Of a stretch of 64,000 nt of DNA, positions 1 to 13,400 are shown one piece after another; position 1 is the first letter of the stretch; each line of letters opens with the position of its first letter. The stretch comes from Flaccisagitta enflata (Eukaryota > Chaetognatha > Sagittoidea > Aphragmophora). The position numbers and the translations under genes were made by a program. The DNA is taken from assembly GCA_965153355.1 (NCBI GenBank), contig OZ231126.1, forward strand, positions 82,584,001 through 82,648,000. The letters are read 5' to 3'. Below the pieces are notes generated by a model. That model made no database searches and was not told where the DNA came from. It was given only the letters and a program-made list of their open reading frames with translations.

Positions 1-700
1 GCATGTATGCAGGCCAACCCGTCATCATTCAGCATATTTTTATACCGTAAACTGCCGTCAAAATGGCATTTTTTACCATTTTTAGGGGTTTTCTTGCTGT
101 TGTAGATGGACAGCTACTCATAAATTGCCAGAAAATGTGTACTTAGACCCGGGGCACACATACTACATAGTTTCAAAACATTGAGTTGGGTGTGAGTCTC
201 ATTTCATTGCCGTAAATGTTTGTAAAATGCCGTAAAAAGCCTTTACATTGGCATTTTTGACTACCAAACTGCTGCTTCTGTAAAAAAATGGTCAAACAAT
301 GACAATTTGGCACTGAGACACTATCATGCACAAATTCAAGTCAACACATTTGCATTCAGCATATTTTTATGCAGTAAACTGCCGTCAAAATGGCATTTTT
401 GACCATTTTTGGAGGGTTTTCTTCCTGTTGTAGATGGACAATTACTCCAAAATTGCCAGAAAATGTGTATTTGGACCCGGGACACACATACTACGGAGTT
501 TCAAAACATTGAGTTGGGTTTGAGTCTCATTTCATTGCCGTAAATGTTCGTAAAATGCCATAAAAAGCTTTTAAATTGGCATTTTTGACTTTTTTGACTA
601 CCAAACCACTGCCTCTGTAAGAAAATGGTCAAACAATGATAATCTGGCACTCAGATACCATCATGCACAAATTCAAGCCAATCCGTCATCATTCAGAATC
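1..700. repeat. Dispersed repeat, two direct copies of about 328 bp
   Basis: The segment from cagcatatttttat near position 30 recurs near 357 with the same order of words (AACTGCCGTCAAAATGGCAT, AAAATTGCCAGAAAATGTG, CATTGAGTTGGG, CATTGCCGTAAATG). A related stretch with the same CCGTAAAA words appears at 63775-64000. No coding capacity is seen. Confidence 0.8.
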
Positions 701-780
701 ATTTATCGCCATAAAATTTCGTCAATATGGCAAATTAGATCATTTATTGGCCTGTTATGGCCCCGGTATGAGTGTTTGAT

Positions 781-1560
781 GGTCCCAATGAGTATATTTT
801 TCCTAGTTCTGAGTGGTGTGAGTGAGATTGGCAAAAAAAATTCCAAATAACGATCAATGTGAAGAAAAGGCCGATTTTCGCCATTTTAGGCCATTTTTGG
901 CCTGTTTTTGGCCTATTATGGCCCCGGTATGAATGATGAAGGGTCCAAATGAGTATATTTTTCTTAGTTCAGTGTAGAATGAATAAGACTGGCAAAAAAA
1001 GTCCAAATAACGATGATCAGCTTGAAGAAAATGCTGATTTTGGCCATTTTAGGCCGTTTTTGTCCTGTTTTAGGCCTGTTATGGCCCTGGTATAAGTTTT
1101 TAAAGGTCCTAGTGAGTAAATTATTCCTAGCTCTAAGTGGAATGAGTGAGATTTGCAAAAAAATTCTGAATAACAATGCTCAGTTTGAAGAAAATGCTGA
1201 TTTTGGTCATTTTAGGCCGTTTTTGGCCTGTTTTTGGCCTGTAATGGCCCCGTTGTAAGTTTTTTAAGGTCCTAATGAGTATATTTTTCCTATTTCTAAG
1301 TGGAATGAGTGAGATTGGCAAAAAAATTCTGAATAACAACGATCAGTTTGAAGAAAATGCTGATTTTGGCCATTTTAGGCCGTTTTTGGCCTGTTTTTGG
1401 CCTGTTATTGGCCTGTAATGGCCCCGATGTAAGTTTTCAAGGGTCCTAATGAGTATATTTTTCCTAGTTTTAAGTGGAATGAGTGAGATTGGAAAAAAAA
1501 TCTGAATAACAACGATCAGTATGAAGAAAATGCTGATTTTGGCTGTTATAGGCCATTTTT
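781..1560. repeat. Tandem repeat, about 163-bp unit, five copies
   Basis: The marker GGTCCnAATGAGTAtATTT occurs at about 781, 942, 1105, 1268 and 1442, giving periods of 161, 163, 163 and 174 bp. Units carry GGCCATTTTAGGCCGTTTTT. The short open frames here are artefacts of the repeat. Confidence 0.85.
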
Positions 1561-2643
1561 AGCCAAAAATGGCTCAAAATGGCCGAAAATTGACTCCAAA
1601 TTTTAAAAAATGTGCAAATTGATTGTTTTTGATGTAAATGAGTCTCTATGATGGGGTCTGAACCCTAAAATTTCAGATTTTCAAATTTTAACCAATTTTG
1701 CCATTTTTTCATCAAAAATTAGGCCACTTTTAGGCACTTAGAACACGTCCCACTCACATTCAAACAAAAGCAAATAATTTCACAGGTCAAAATCCACCTG
1801 TATGCAACTTTTCAGCTTAATTTGAAAATTTTTGACCAGTTTATACCCATTTTTCAAATTTCTTGTCAGTAGGGTAGTTGGGCCGGTCTGCAAATTGACT
1901 GCAAAATTTGGATCCAAGACATCAAACATAATGTAAAGACATAGTCTCGTGCCAAAAATTGACATCCTCAGTCAATTTTGTTAAGAGATAATTTGATTTG
2001 TTTTTTAACAAAAATGACATTTTTTGTATGTTGCTAAAAATGGTCATAAATGGCTGAAGGACCGCCAGGAACCAGGCAAATCAACACTGGTCCCTGATTG
2101 TACACTAATAGGGGTATCAAATTCTGCAAAAAAATTTCTGGGACTTTCTGGGGCTATATGAGTTTCAGAACTACTTATTTTACATTTTGAGACAAAAAAA
2201 AACTAAAATTAGAATTTTTTCAATTTATGCCCCAAAATTCAAAACCTATATCCAAATTTTTTTCCTCACATCGATAAAGGTGCTCAAGAGCTAACCAGCA
2301 AAAAAATCCGCATGTCAAAAACACAATTTTTAGAGCCACAGTGACTATTTTTTCATCCGTATCTCTTGACAAAAAACAGTCCATTTTTCCCTCAAAAAAT
2401 TCATCGATTTTCTACTTTGAGAGGGTCGTGACGTCACTGTAGCGCCAAAAAATGTCCAAAAATGTTGGTTTGGTCTTAGTTTACGTTTTTCTTCGCCCTC
2501 TAAATCAATGTTGATGCATATTTCTCAAAATCAATTTTAGACCCCCCAAAGTTGGCCCTGTGTTCACTTTTCGTAGAGATACGGCACAGTGGGATGGTCG
2601 CAAGCAAAGCTGCAGAATATTTTTGACTTTTTGCTTATGTCTA
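1561..2643. other. AT-rich non-coding stretch
   Basis: AT-rich sequence with many A and T runs and no supported exon, RNA gene or repeat unit that I could recognise. Confidence 0.5.
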
Positions 2644-3070
2644 CAGTAGATGTCGTCTAGACTTGGAAATATGGAGGAATTTATTACAGGAAGACAAGTA
2701 TACTTAAGAGACTGATATTTGAAATATGGACTGATAACAGGATGCTTTATTGCTCATGGGTGTTGGTTGCTATGGAAACACATTTCCATGCATTCACGCT
2801 AAAGTATTGATATTTTGAGAAATTTTTTGATGAAACATTGTTTAAATGAAATTTGCTATAACTTTCTCACATATGTTTTGTAAGAATATTGCTTGTTTAG
2901 CTATCGGAGTGTGAATATGTGTGACAGCCCCGTGATGCTCCCTAGCAACCGCCAAACAAGCGATATTCTTACAGAACATGTGGGAAAGTTGCAGCAAATT
3001 TAATTTTAAAAAATATTCTCTTAAAAAATTTCTCAAAATGTTGATACTTTAGCGTGAATATATGGAGATA

Positions 3071-3664
3071 CTATCTAGCTCAAAAGTATAGACACAAGCG
3101 TTTTGGGCAATATCTCCGCTTAGGATAAAAAATTGATAGAAAAATCAGTGAGATTCAAAAACTAGATCAAATTTCTGATTGAATGGCACCAACCGTGTTC
3201 TTCTAAGTCAAAGTGTTTAGGAATGACAGACAAAACAAGATAGCTACTCATAATAAAAAACAATAAAAAAATTGCAGTAAGTTGAAAGAAGATGGCGCTC
3301 TAGTATTTTATGCCACTACAATGACGCATTGGCACACAAAAAAGGTTGTCAACCATTTTGGGAGTTGGCCTGGAAACAGCCCTGATCTAAATCTCATTGA
3401 ATTGCTTTGGTCTCAAATGAAGCAGCCTGAAAACAAAGAACAGACAAAGTCAGCTACAGGCTTAAAAATATCGCGTTAAAAATTTGGGGAAGATCTCACC
3501 AAGTTACCTCAAATCTCTTCACGCAAGCATGCTGAAGCGTTCAAAGGAGGTTGTTAATGCCCTGAAGGGACACAGCAAGTATAAAACATATTTTGAAATT
3601 GTACTCCGCAATATTTATTAAATAATTGATGCTTATCTTGTGTCTATACTTTTGAGCTAGATAG
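3071..3664 (+). mobile_element. Tc1/mariner element, decayed, nested
   Basis: Inverted ends CTATCTAGCTCAAAAGTATA (3071 onward, and reverse complement to 3664) are flanked by TA duplications at 3069-3070 and 3665-3666. A 3282-3479 reading frame holds FGSWPGNSPDLNLIELLWSQ, the DDE-region signature of Tc1/mariner transposases. The rest of the catalytic domain is missing, so this is an internally deleted copy. Confidence 0.85.
3282..3479 (+). pseudogene. Tc1/mariner transposase fragment
   Basis: About 65 codons around the third-catalytic-residue block (PGNSPDLNLIELLWSQMK) remain, with the frame ending at TAA. The earlier DD residues are absent, so it cannot be an active transposase. Confidence 0.8.
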
Positions 3665-4804
3665 TATGTTTCCATAACAACCAACCCCCATAGTAGTCGG
3701 CGAAAACAGCGAGGTTAAAAAAGCCCGCTGATAATCGATTTTCAGCTCTCTGGGTAATATGAGGACGCTGAATAAAACTGTGGAAATCAAACATGTTCCG
3801 CATTACTGGTTTAGATGTTTTACATTTTGATTTTGGTAATTGTAAGATTTTTTTAGGATGAATTGTTGCACATGTCACATACTTTTCTTATCAAAAAAAC
3901 AAGAAAAAAAAAGTAACACTTATCTTACGACTTTTTTTGACAACTTGCTTCCACTGAGATTTCCTCTAAGTCAGAGTTGACCTTCCAATGTATCATTGCG
4001 CGCCAAGAAAGAGAGACCGACTGACAAAAACCAACAAATAGATGGCCAGACAGATACTGAGATGCGCGGACAGTGCATTGCTCCACCTAACGTAACTCGG
4101 ACTATATGCAGGAGGCTGTGTCAAGCAATTTGGCACAATGAAAAGGTATGTTCTGGTGAGAGATAAAGCCGGTGCATAACTCACTACAGCATAGCAAGAC
4201 AGCAACGATGACAAGAAGAATTGCACCTTAAAAATCACCTTTACATACATCTTCATCTGACTAGGGAAGTAGATCTTTAAAGAAAAGTGAAATATCTTCC
4301 AAACCTGATAAATGACATCAGTGAAAAAAAGATTGACCATTTTAAACATGAAATGCTGTGGGTTAAAGTACAACTTGATGGTCTGCTCTATAGTTGACCT
4401 TTCTGTCCCTGGACTTTAACTCTGAGCGCAATAACAGGATATAGTGTCAAATATCATGTCAGTGATAATAATGTTAAAAATTGTAGTTGCTTTGATCTAC
4501 TGTCTCACCAACGCCATCCAAAGCAGATTTTTTAGCTCTTTCTATCGGAGCCCCCATCGGCAATGCAGATGCTGGCGTAAGGCCGTAGTGTTGCTTTCTT
4601 ACACGCAGTTGAATTAAAATTCAGAGCAAAACTAGAATTGTTTCACAGGACAAGTATTACTTTTTCAAGCCCTACCCATGGGCAATGAAGCATCCTTTAA
4701 TTAGTTTATATTTCAAATATCAGTCTTATACGTTTTTTTTTCTTCCTGTAATGAATTCCCCCTTATTTCCAAGTCTAGACGACATTTACTGTACTTTCCT
4801 ACTC

Positions 4805-5028
4805 TGTCAGTGGACAAAACACAATAGGTAGAGAACTCACTCTGTTGAACAGAATGCTCACTCTGATGAACAGAATGCTGTAAACAACAACTGGTAGTTG
4901 AAATTACAGCCAGCTGTTAAGTTACAAAGTTGGCAAAAATCCAACTTTCACCAAATAGAATGAAACCTGCAGATTCATAATCCTGATGAAATTCTGAGAA
5001 GTTTGATGTGTCACAACATATACTTTTA
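4805..5028. repeat. Dispersed repeat copy (inverted relative to 7690-7915)
   Basis: The words GTAGAGAACTCACTCTGTTG, ATGCTGTAAACAACAA and GATGAAATTCTGAGAAGTTT all recur on the opposite strand at 7690-7915. Similarity stops at the TA that borders the 5031 element, as expected if that element interrupted this copy. Confidence 0.7.
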
Positions 5029-5403
5029 TACCAGTAATGGGGGCTGTTGCCGTGGGGAAAAAAGTCGTAAGCGTTGGTCATTTTTCACCAAGCTTTTGTT
5101 TTCAGTCACTGCAATTTTTTTTATTTGTTAGATCAAATCAAGAGCAATTATATGTATCGATTGCACTGAAAATCAGAGAAAAATAGGACTGAGCCAAATG
5201 AGCTAGATGAGCTAAAATATTTAAAATCACTCAACCAGACAACCAGCTATGCTTACTGGCATGCTTTCTTGTATTTGCATGCTCAAATCAAAACATTAAT
5301 ATATTTATCCTTTTTGAAATAAAGTGTTTAATTTAGTCATAATGCGTGTTAAAAAAAAATTCTTGCAAAAAGTGTTAAGTGTGACATTTGGGTGCTTCAC
5401 ATA

Positions 5404-6179
5404 CAGGGTGTTTCAAGTGAGTTGCAACATAAAGAATCAACATATCTCTGCTTCTAGAAGCTCAAATCAATTTCTGAAAAAAGTTCTTCAAAGATCTTGG
5501 TCTTCAGTTTTGGCATGCAAAATTTCATGATAATCGAATAACTTGTCTAGACGCCACATATCTGAGAACAATATATGCGATTTCTGTCCTTATCAATTTT
5601 CATCTTTTTACTTCCTACTGTACTTGGAAGTAGCTCTCTTTAACTGCTTGCCATTTTTTAACGAATCAAGCTAGAACCCTGGGATTGGTCTCAAATGACA
5701 GATAATTTGTCATAGATTTCAGATCTCTTTAAAAATTTAGTAGGTTTTCCATATTTAAGAAAAATTTGATTGACCTGTTCAAAAATTGCAAAAAATGTTT
5801 TGATGATGTTTGACCAAAATTATTAAAAAAATTATTGAATATTCAAACTTTCCCTGATTTCAAAGCAGATGAGCGATCTATGTTAAATTATCTTTCATTT
5901 GAGACCAATCCCAGGGTTCTAGCTCAATTCGTTTAAAAATGGCAAACACTTAAAGTAAGCTACTGCTAGGTACATTTATAAAAAAGATGATTTCTCACTG
6001 GAAATGACTGTTTTTTTTATTTTTTACTGACACACATTTATCAATCACTTAAAGATGAGGTTTGGTGTCAAAAAACTGAAGACCAAGATCTTTATAGAAC
6101 TTTTTTCAGAAATTGATTTGAGTTCCTAGAAGCAGAGATATATCGATTCTTTATGTTGCAACTCACTTGAAACACCCTG
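5404..6179. mobile_element. Foldback element with long inverted repeats
   Basis: The left arm begins CAGGGTGTTTCAAGTGAGTT and the right arm ends with its reverse complement. Arms pair over about 320 bp, including the CTAGAACCCTGGGATTGGTC words near 5680 and 5905. TA flanks lie at 5402-5403 and 6180-6181. It is nearly a full palindrome with no coding region. Confidence 0.85.
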
Positions 6180-6181
6180 TA

Positions 6182-7249
6182 GCAAAAGTTGCTTATTTCT
6201 TTTCATCCTCTTTACCTAATGTGAAATGAAATGAAATGAAAACAAGGTTTATTCCCTCCATGGGGCAAAATACGTACACAGCAGCGCAATGATCAAGTGG
6301 GGGAGGGGGGATTACACTTAAGTTGGGGCTTCCAATAGTAATACATGAGCAAAAAATGGTATTATTGTTTTGGACAACTTGTCCTGGGCAATCCCCATAA
6401 AATCAGGAATCCGATACAACAATGTTGTATAAACAAAGAAAGCAAAATAATTGTAAACGCAAAGAGCGATGAGCTACCGGTAAGAATACCGGCAAAAAGA
6501 GCATGTCTTAAATATCCCGACTCTGTTCAGAGCCAACGACACCATCGTCATTGTAAATGTGGCAATTCCTTCTTCCTCGGGCGTCTTGGCGTGCCCCAAA
6601 GGCCCCCCTGGGCGAATCCCCAGCGTCCCAGAAAATGCCTCCTGGCATTGTTTTGCGAGATTATCTTCTTTTCCAGCGGTCATGAGTCCCAGTAATCAGG
6701 CCCAGTACTGTCCGTCTCAATTATCAGCTCAGTTATGAGTGGCCTTTCTTGATTTGCATTTTTTTTTCTTTTTTTTTTTTTAAGTATAGTATTCTAACCA
6801 TTGCCCAGAATAAAGTTATCAGACCATGAGCTGGTTTGTAGGTTCGTTGGTGGTGAAGTTTTGCTGCTTAAGATAGCTTGATTCTCCATAGCACTTATCT
6901 TTCAGTATGGTTGTTGTGGTTTTTGTAGGAGGTGCCCCAAGTTTCCCGGGGGCGCTGCCGAAGCAGTCACAGGTAAAACCGCGAGGCGGTCAGCCGTTAG
7001 AACCCCATAGGGGTCAGATGGAGTACTGCAAGAGAACTCCGAGGAGAACTACAAGCAGACTCCGGGGGAAAAAGCTCAGATTATACCAAATACATGCTAA
7101 CTGTTTAATTCATTCATCTGTCTCTCTTTTAGGTAAAGAACAAAAATGAGAAAAGATGTATAGTACAGTTGACCTGACCTGAACCTAACCTGGCCTAACC
7201 AAACCCTAACCTAAATAGCCTGAATAACCAAGGAATTGGCTAATTTTAT
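6182..7249. other. Interior of the 5.4-kb element, unclassified
   Basis: It holds two GC-richer patches (about 6540-6680 and 6930-7080) unlike the AT-rich surroundings, with short Pro/Gly/Arg-rich frames I cannot assign. They may be fragments of an old retroelement. Confidence 0.35.
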
Positions 7250-7915
7250 GACCCTTACCATTTTTCTTTTATCAAAAATCGTTCATCTTCTGTTTTTTAG
7301 AAAATTGTTTTTGAGAGCCTAATTTGTATATTGCAGTGGGATAAAAAAGTATGCTGATCTTCTTTGAAATAACTTTTGTAAATTTTAGCTCTTTGGAGAA
7401 TTGTTAATTTGCTTTTTCACAAGCTTTTACGTAACTTATACTTAGATTTTTTAATTCATTTTAACAAAAATCATGATTTATTAAAACTAACAATTGTTCC
7501 TTTTGTAACAAGATTACATAGGATTTTGCTGAATTCCGGGAAATCTGAGTAAACTTTAGGGCCAAAACAAAAATGGAAGACGAAGGAATTTTGAGAAAAG
7601 AAAAACGGTCATCATCATGATTTTTTTCACTCCATATTGGGTTAGCGGGACGAGAAGAAAATCAAATTTTTTGCTATGCGAAGCACGCAAGTGTGACATA
7701 TCAAACTTCTCAGAATTTCATCAAGATTATGAATATGCTAGTCGCCTTGTATTTTATTTAGGTTGGATTTTTGCCGACTTTGTAGCATAACAGATGGCTG
7801 TTATTTTTACAACCCATTGTTGTTTACAGCATTATGACTAATAACAATTAGTTGGATCCAAGCCAACAGAGTGAGCTCTCTACCTATTTTATTTTGTCCA
7901 CTGACTGTACAGATG
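7250..7915. repeat. Dispersed repeat, inverted copy of 47040-47480 and of 4805-5028
   Basis: Reverse-complement reading gives CTAACCCAATATGGAGTGAA, CAGCAAAATCCT and TTACAAAAGGAACAATTG, all of which occur in the same order at 47075-47225. The 7690-7915 part matches 4805-5028. Confidence 0.8.
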
Positions 7916-7952
7916 TTTGTAAACGCACACAATACATATGCACCACACGCAT

Positions 7953-8084
<132 letters not shown>

Positions 8085-8330
8085 GTCTGCGGGTGGGCAG
8101 GGGCTGTATAGTGGGTAGGCAGGGGCCTCAATGCGCAGAAATTAATACTCCGGGTCATACAAAATTTCGCGTATCGTACCTATCAACGTATGGGTGGCCT
8201 CTTCTAGATAGCAGAATTCTCAAATTACGTCAATTCACGAAACAACGCCATCCTGGTCGCCAACTTCTATGGTTGCATTATTCGGTAGATTCATTGACGA
8301 AATTCTGTAAAGATTTGGCGGGGGCATCTA

Positions 8331-8436
<106 letters not shown>

Positions 8437-8555
8437 ATGGACGGATAGACACCCTTCTATTAAGTCTCAAGAAGCTAAGAAATGCAGCTGGCTTACTAAC
8501 CAACCCATGCAGCATTTTAACCGATGCGCAATGTATCATGACATCTTGATCGTTA

Positions 8556-8558
<3 letters not shown>

Positions 8559-8615
<57 letters not shown>
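8559..8615. repeat. (CT)n microsatellite
   Basis: An uninterrupted CT run directly abutting a hairpin-ended repeat. Confidence 0.95.
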
Positions 8616-8619
<4 letters not shown>

Positions 8620-8830
8620 GTCGCGTGTTACGCGACTCTACACCCCAATATGTCGGTCCGTCGGTTGGTCGGTCGAAGGAAAGTCTGAATGAAAATGAAA
8701 GTAAGAAGGGGAGTGAAGTTATAAATGTGAGGAGAGACGCGGTTTTGCGGGGTTTCAACATTTGCGTGACGGACCGACAGATCGACGGACCGACATGACC
8801 TCTTATATGTGTGGGAGGATGCACATAAGA
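8616..8830. repeat. Hairpin-ended dispersed repeat, copy a
   Basis: Starts TTTTAGTCGCGTGTTACGCG (stem GTCGCGT/ACGCGAC), then GGTC-rich sequence and CGACATGACCTCTTATATGT. Same layout as the copies at 24744, 39014, 44672 and 56530. Confidence 0.65.
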
Positions 8831-9884
8831 GATTGCAGTGACATTGGACTAAAACTTGGTGTAATATCGCCAATGTTTACAACTTTTTTCCTCACGGCGA
8901 TATCCGCCATTACTGGTACAGCTAATACAGATACACGTAATACAGATCCCGGCCTGCAATACCCTGTACCTGGACATAGACGGACTGAGAGAGGGACGGA
9001 CTGAAAGGACAGACAAGTTTCCCGTATTTTGTAGTACTTCAATGCTGCTTTAATTCAACTTAAATCTCAAACAACTTGTGCAGGGCGATACGGCAGGGCA
9101 CTCGCAGGGGTACAGTTGACTGCACCGCTGCGCGCTGACTGCTCTGCCTTTGGACTGCTATTTATGTAGTGAATATGGCCATATATGGTCATAAAAATCT
9201 CAGACGTTTTACGTGCGTCCTCGCACATCAATAGGATCAGGAGGCTATGTCGGTCGGTTGGTTGGTTGGTTGGTCGGTCGGTCGGTCAGTCGGTGAGTCA
9301 CGCTAACGCTTGAAATCACAAAATCCGTGGCTTTTTCATCTAAAGAGCAGCACCAATCTTGTCGGGAAAAAAGTCGAAGTCAGTCTTCGACTTTTTGACA
9401 TATTCAAAAGAAATAGGGTTTTCATTTTCTTATTAGGAAGTTGAGGGTCTCCACCGACCAAATGGTCCCTCAGACGAAATTGATAGGGTAAGTAAATTTG
9501 ATAATTCTCTTTCATTTGGCGCCAAGCAGAATGCTATACGACAAATATTTTTCGCGTTATGATTTTTTAAAGAATTTTTTATAAAAATTACAAATTAAAT
9601 TTTTTTCGATTTTTTATGATTTTGAGTAGGATCAAAAAAAGAGTGTATTTATGTTTGTTTGAGCATGCAAATACAATAAAACATGTTTATAAGCATAGCT
9701 GCTCATCTGTTAGGGTGTTTTGGAGGAATCTAGCTCATTTAGCTCATTTAGCTCAGTTTCTTTTTTTTTAATTTTATATGTGGTAAATCAATAGATATTT
9801 TGGTTATTTTGTAGATGAAGTATCGCACTTGAGTTTCCCGCCAGAGCAAACTTTCAATCGGCGAGTAGATATTAAGCTCTAAAA

Positions 9885-9995
9885 CACCCCTAACCCTAGC
9901 ACTAGCCTTAACCCTAACCCTAACCTGATCCCTAAGACTACCCCTGACCTATCCCTAACTCTAACACTAACCCTACCCCTAACCCTAACTTGTTA
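9885..9995. repeat. Degenerate CCCTAA-like tract
   Basis: Irregular CCCTAAC, CCCTACC and ACCCTAA words, resembling a decayed telomere-type repeat. A similar opposite-strand tract is at 59766-59865 and a short CCTAACC-rich one at 7160-7215. Confidence 0.6.
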
Positions 9996-10468
9996 CCCGC
10001 TTTTGAGTGATTGACCGCTAAAAACAAAAGACAAAAGATGCAAACTCTCTCTAGGACCGATATTTTTTAATACATAAGAAAAGCATACAAAAAACATATC
10101 AGTAGCATAACTGCTCATCTGTGAGAATTTTTAAGCATTTTAGCTCACTTAGCTCATTTAGCTCAGTCTCTTTTTCCAATTTTTAATGAAATAAAAAAAA
10201 ATGTTTTGATGGGAGCATGCAAATATAAGAAAACATGTCAGTGAGCATAGCTGATTGTCCGGTTGAGTGATTTTGAGCATTTTAGCTCATCTAGCTCATT
10301 TGGCTCAGTCCTATTTTTCTCTGATTTTCAGTGCAATCAATACATACAATTGCTCTTGATTTGATCTAATAGAAAAAAAAGATTTGCAGTGACTAAAGAC
10401 ATAAGCTTGGTGAAAGTGACCAATGCTTACGACTTTTTTCCTCACGGCGACAGCCGCCATTACTGGTA

Positions 10469-13400
10469 CATCATTAAGACATTCACTCAATCAATAATTC
10501 GTTCATTCATTCATGAAACATAATACATTCGTTGAAAAAGTCATTCTTGATCCGTAATGCATGTTAGCTCGATCACCAACATTGGACATCCCCGGAATCA
10601 TATCAACGCCATGCCACTCTTCCTCCGACTCAAGGATAAGCTCGATTATCCATTCTTTTTTAGCATTCTCATTTTTGATGTTCAAATGAAACCTCTAGTT
10701 GCATCTGCATAACGAGCACTTGATAACTTTTCATTGGTTGGATCCGGCCAAAATGTTAATGATCCTGTAGGATCTCTACTGTCATCATGGGCAAGAAACC
10801 TCGATGTGTTTCTTCACGAGCTGCTGAGAAATATTGCCCTTTTGTTTTAGGACTAAACTATTCGCGTTCCTTCTGATTTCAGCTGGATGAACCTCTGATT
10901 TTCTTCAATGATGTATACTTTAAACTAGGTAAACTATATTAGAATAAGGTTTAACATCGTTGCAAGTATCATAATCATAATTGTCGCCTTACCTACGAAA
11001 AAATGACCGTTTTTCTCCGACTAATAGGTTAATTTTTTCCACTAAATTTAAGTTATTCATAGTCTCCTTTACTACCGACCGTATTTGGTTAGGTTCTTGT
11101 GTTGCCAACACTTGAAAATGTTGAAAACTGTTAAAATGATTTTTCCTAGAGTCCAATAGACATTTCGCATGTGAGAGTACCCCGGAAAAAAATCAATTTT
11201 ATCTCTCAAAACATACTTTAATCATCCGGCTCTTTACTGAAAGTTAACCATTTATTTTGCCTTCATTTGGTACTTAACTCGATGAAACCATGGAATTACT
11301 CTTCATTTATTGAAAGATCATGTTATTTGACGTGTGTTGAAGATTTTTCGTAATTTTTGAACGTGTCACTCATGGTTTAATCGGAAGACAATCTTGGATG
11401 GTTTTTCAAGAGGATAACAGATTCGGCTCCTGTCGTGATCGCCTGTCTTGCCTGATTTGTGCGTTGCCTCATCCTTGCTCCGAGACTCATTTCCCCAAAC
11501 GACTCACTGAGTCTTGGTGAATTCCAATTTACTTTTTTACCCTTACCTTTAGTTGATTTTATTTGTCGAACCTAGTTTATTGTAATATTTTCCATGGTTT
11601 TTTTTATCGAATTTCTCCAACATTCGAAAGTGAATCACTGAGAAAGTGGATCATTTGGATTCTTTGTGTTTTTTATTTTTGGCTCATCAATTACTAAGTT
11701 AAACCAATGTGAAAAGAAGAAGATATGCCAAGTATTACATACATTGTTGTCTTGAATTATTTCATGATGTTGAGATAGACTTAGTTATTTTGAATACTAA
11801 GGATAGTTGTGATGGGTCCGGATTAAACACCAGTGAGAGCTCCAAAGGCTCTCATCCTTAGGGTTGAGTAGTAATGTTGTCCAACTTTCATACCATTTTC
11901 ATATTTTTTTTTTCAATGAACAAACCTATCCGGGCGTAGTCGCCTCCTTTTACTTCATAACATATGTTAACTATTTTGTGGTGCATGAATAAATGACCGA
12001 CCTACCGACCGACTTCGAAAGCAAACTGGCTTATTGAGGCCGAAAACTGACTTATCGAGACGTGAAGCAAACGACTAAAAGTGTTACTGACGGACCGACC
12101 AACCCACGCATCAACGTTGAGTCGCGTCACCGCGACTGACAAAAAATTGTCTCTGCGTGAGTTCGGAGGATCGAAGTGCATTGCAGCCGACATCAGGGCA
12201 CGACACTGAACTGAGGGCTTAATTTTAGTAAGGCTGAATCTGAAAGCTTAAATTTGATTAAATTTGATTCATCTGGAAATACAAATGTAATATCAAATGA
12301 TCTTTTCTATCAAAGAGAAATGGCTAAGTTTGTAGGGTGATAAATGTCCCGTTGCCGCACTGAGTAACATACATAATCACACGTTATACTTAGTCATAAA
12401 GTTTTGTAAAGTTATGTTATAGTAACAACGATGTGAAACAACATAACAGCAACCATAACAACATGACCACAAAAACATTCTCACTGAATTTTAGATATAT
12501 TCTGTCATGGTTCAAACAAATGAAATGAGTAAATATGACCAAATCGACCTTCAAAAAAATCTTTTCTGACCTCTGATTAACGCTACAAGGGCCTCGAAAA
12601 GATTCATGGACATTCCAACTGATGGACCGACAGGCGGACCGACCAACCAACATGTACAGATCAGAAAGTGATTGAATGAGAGGACCCCCTGAAAATTGTA
12701 GCACCCCCCTAGTCTAGTAAATTATAGCTATTGGTGTGGTTGAGGTTTCATTTGATACTTTGGTGCCGATATTTCTTATTTTTTAGTCTCGTGCTACATG
12801 ACTCTACATTCAATTTGTTGATCCATCTGTCTGTCCGTCCGCTATTAGAGGTTTTTTTTTTTCCTCTGAAGTTATGGCTCTCTTAAGGTGTAAAATTTAA
12901 TCATTTTGTATTCGTTGAAAACAAAACTCAATTTTGATTTTTAATGAGTCAGAACTTCAGTTAGAGAACAAAAGTTAAAAAAAAACCACTTAAAGTACTA
13001 TTTGCATTGACATAAATTATTAAATGAAATTTATCCTACCTGTAACTTTTATGTACAAGGGCTTAGGGAGGGGGGGGGTACTACATTTGTCAGGGGGGCC
13101 TCTTGTTCAATAACACTCTGATCTGTAAAGTATGATCATGCGCGAGGCTATAACTAGGACAACCCCGGCTTCAAATACACGATCAAAGCACCCAAAAGCC
13201 AAGTGCGACTGACCAACAGCTTGACGGACGTGACGGATGCCCCTTGTTGAAAGGCTGGCAACTACTTAGCTTTCTATAAATGGAACTATTTTTGACGATG
13301 CTTCATCGAAAACAAGGCCACAAACTATTGGTCGGATGGTAATAAAGGCGATTTAAGTTCTTGACGTTAGGGTAAATTCACAATTACGTAGGTACTTAAT

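Larger units (their letters stand above)
2644..4791. mobile_element. TA-flanked long-inverted-repeat element with nested insertions
   Basis: The left end CAGTAGATGTCGTCTAGACT (2644) is the reverse complement of the right end (to 4791, CAGTAAATGTCGTCTAGACT on the other strand), each flanked by TA (2642-2643 and 4792-4793). About 120 bp of outer arm match. Inner arms (about 2750-2930 against 2940-3068 and 3667-3690) also pair. The right arm is split by the Tc1-like element at 3071-3664. 3700-4670 is unpaired and unrecognised. No transposase of its own was seen. Confidence 0.75.

Noticed and set aside
6345-7149. Two GC-richer frames that might be a small gene in the 5.4-kb element
   Set aside because: No recognisable domain, no splice-site support, and both strands are open over the same stretch.
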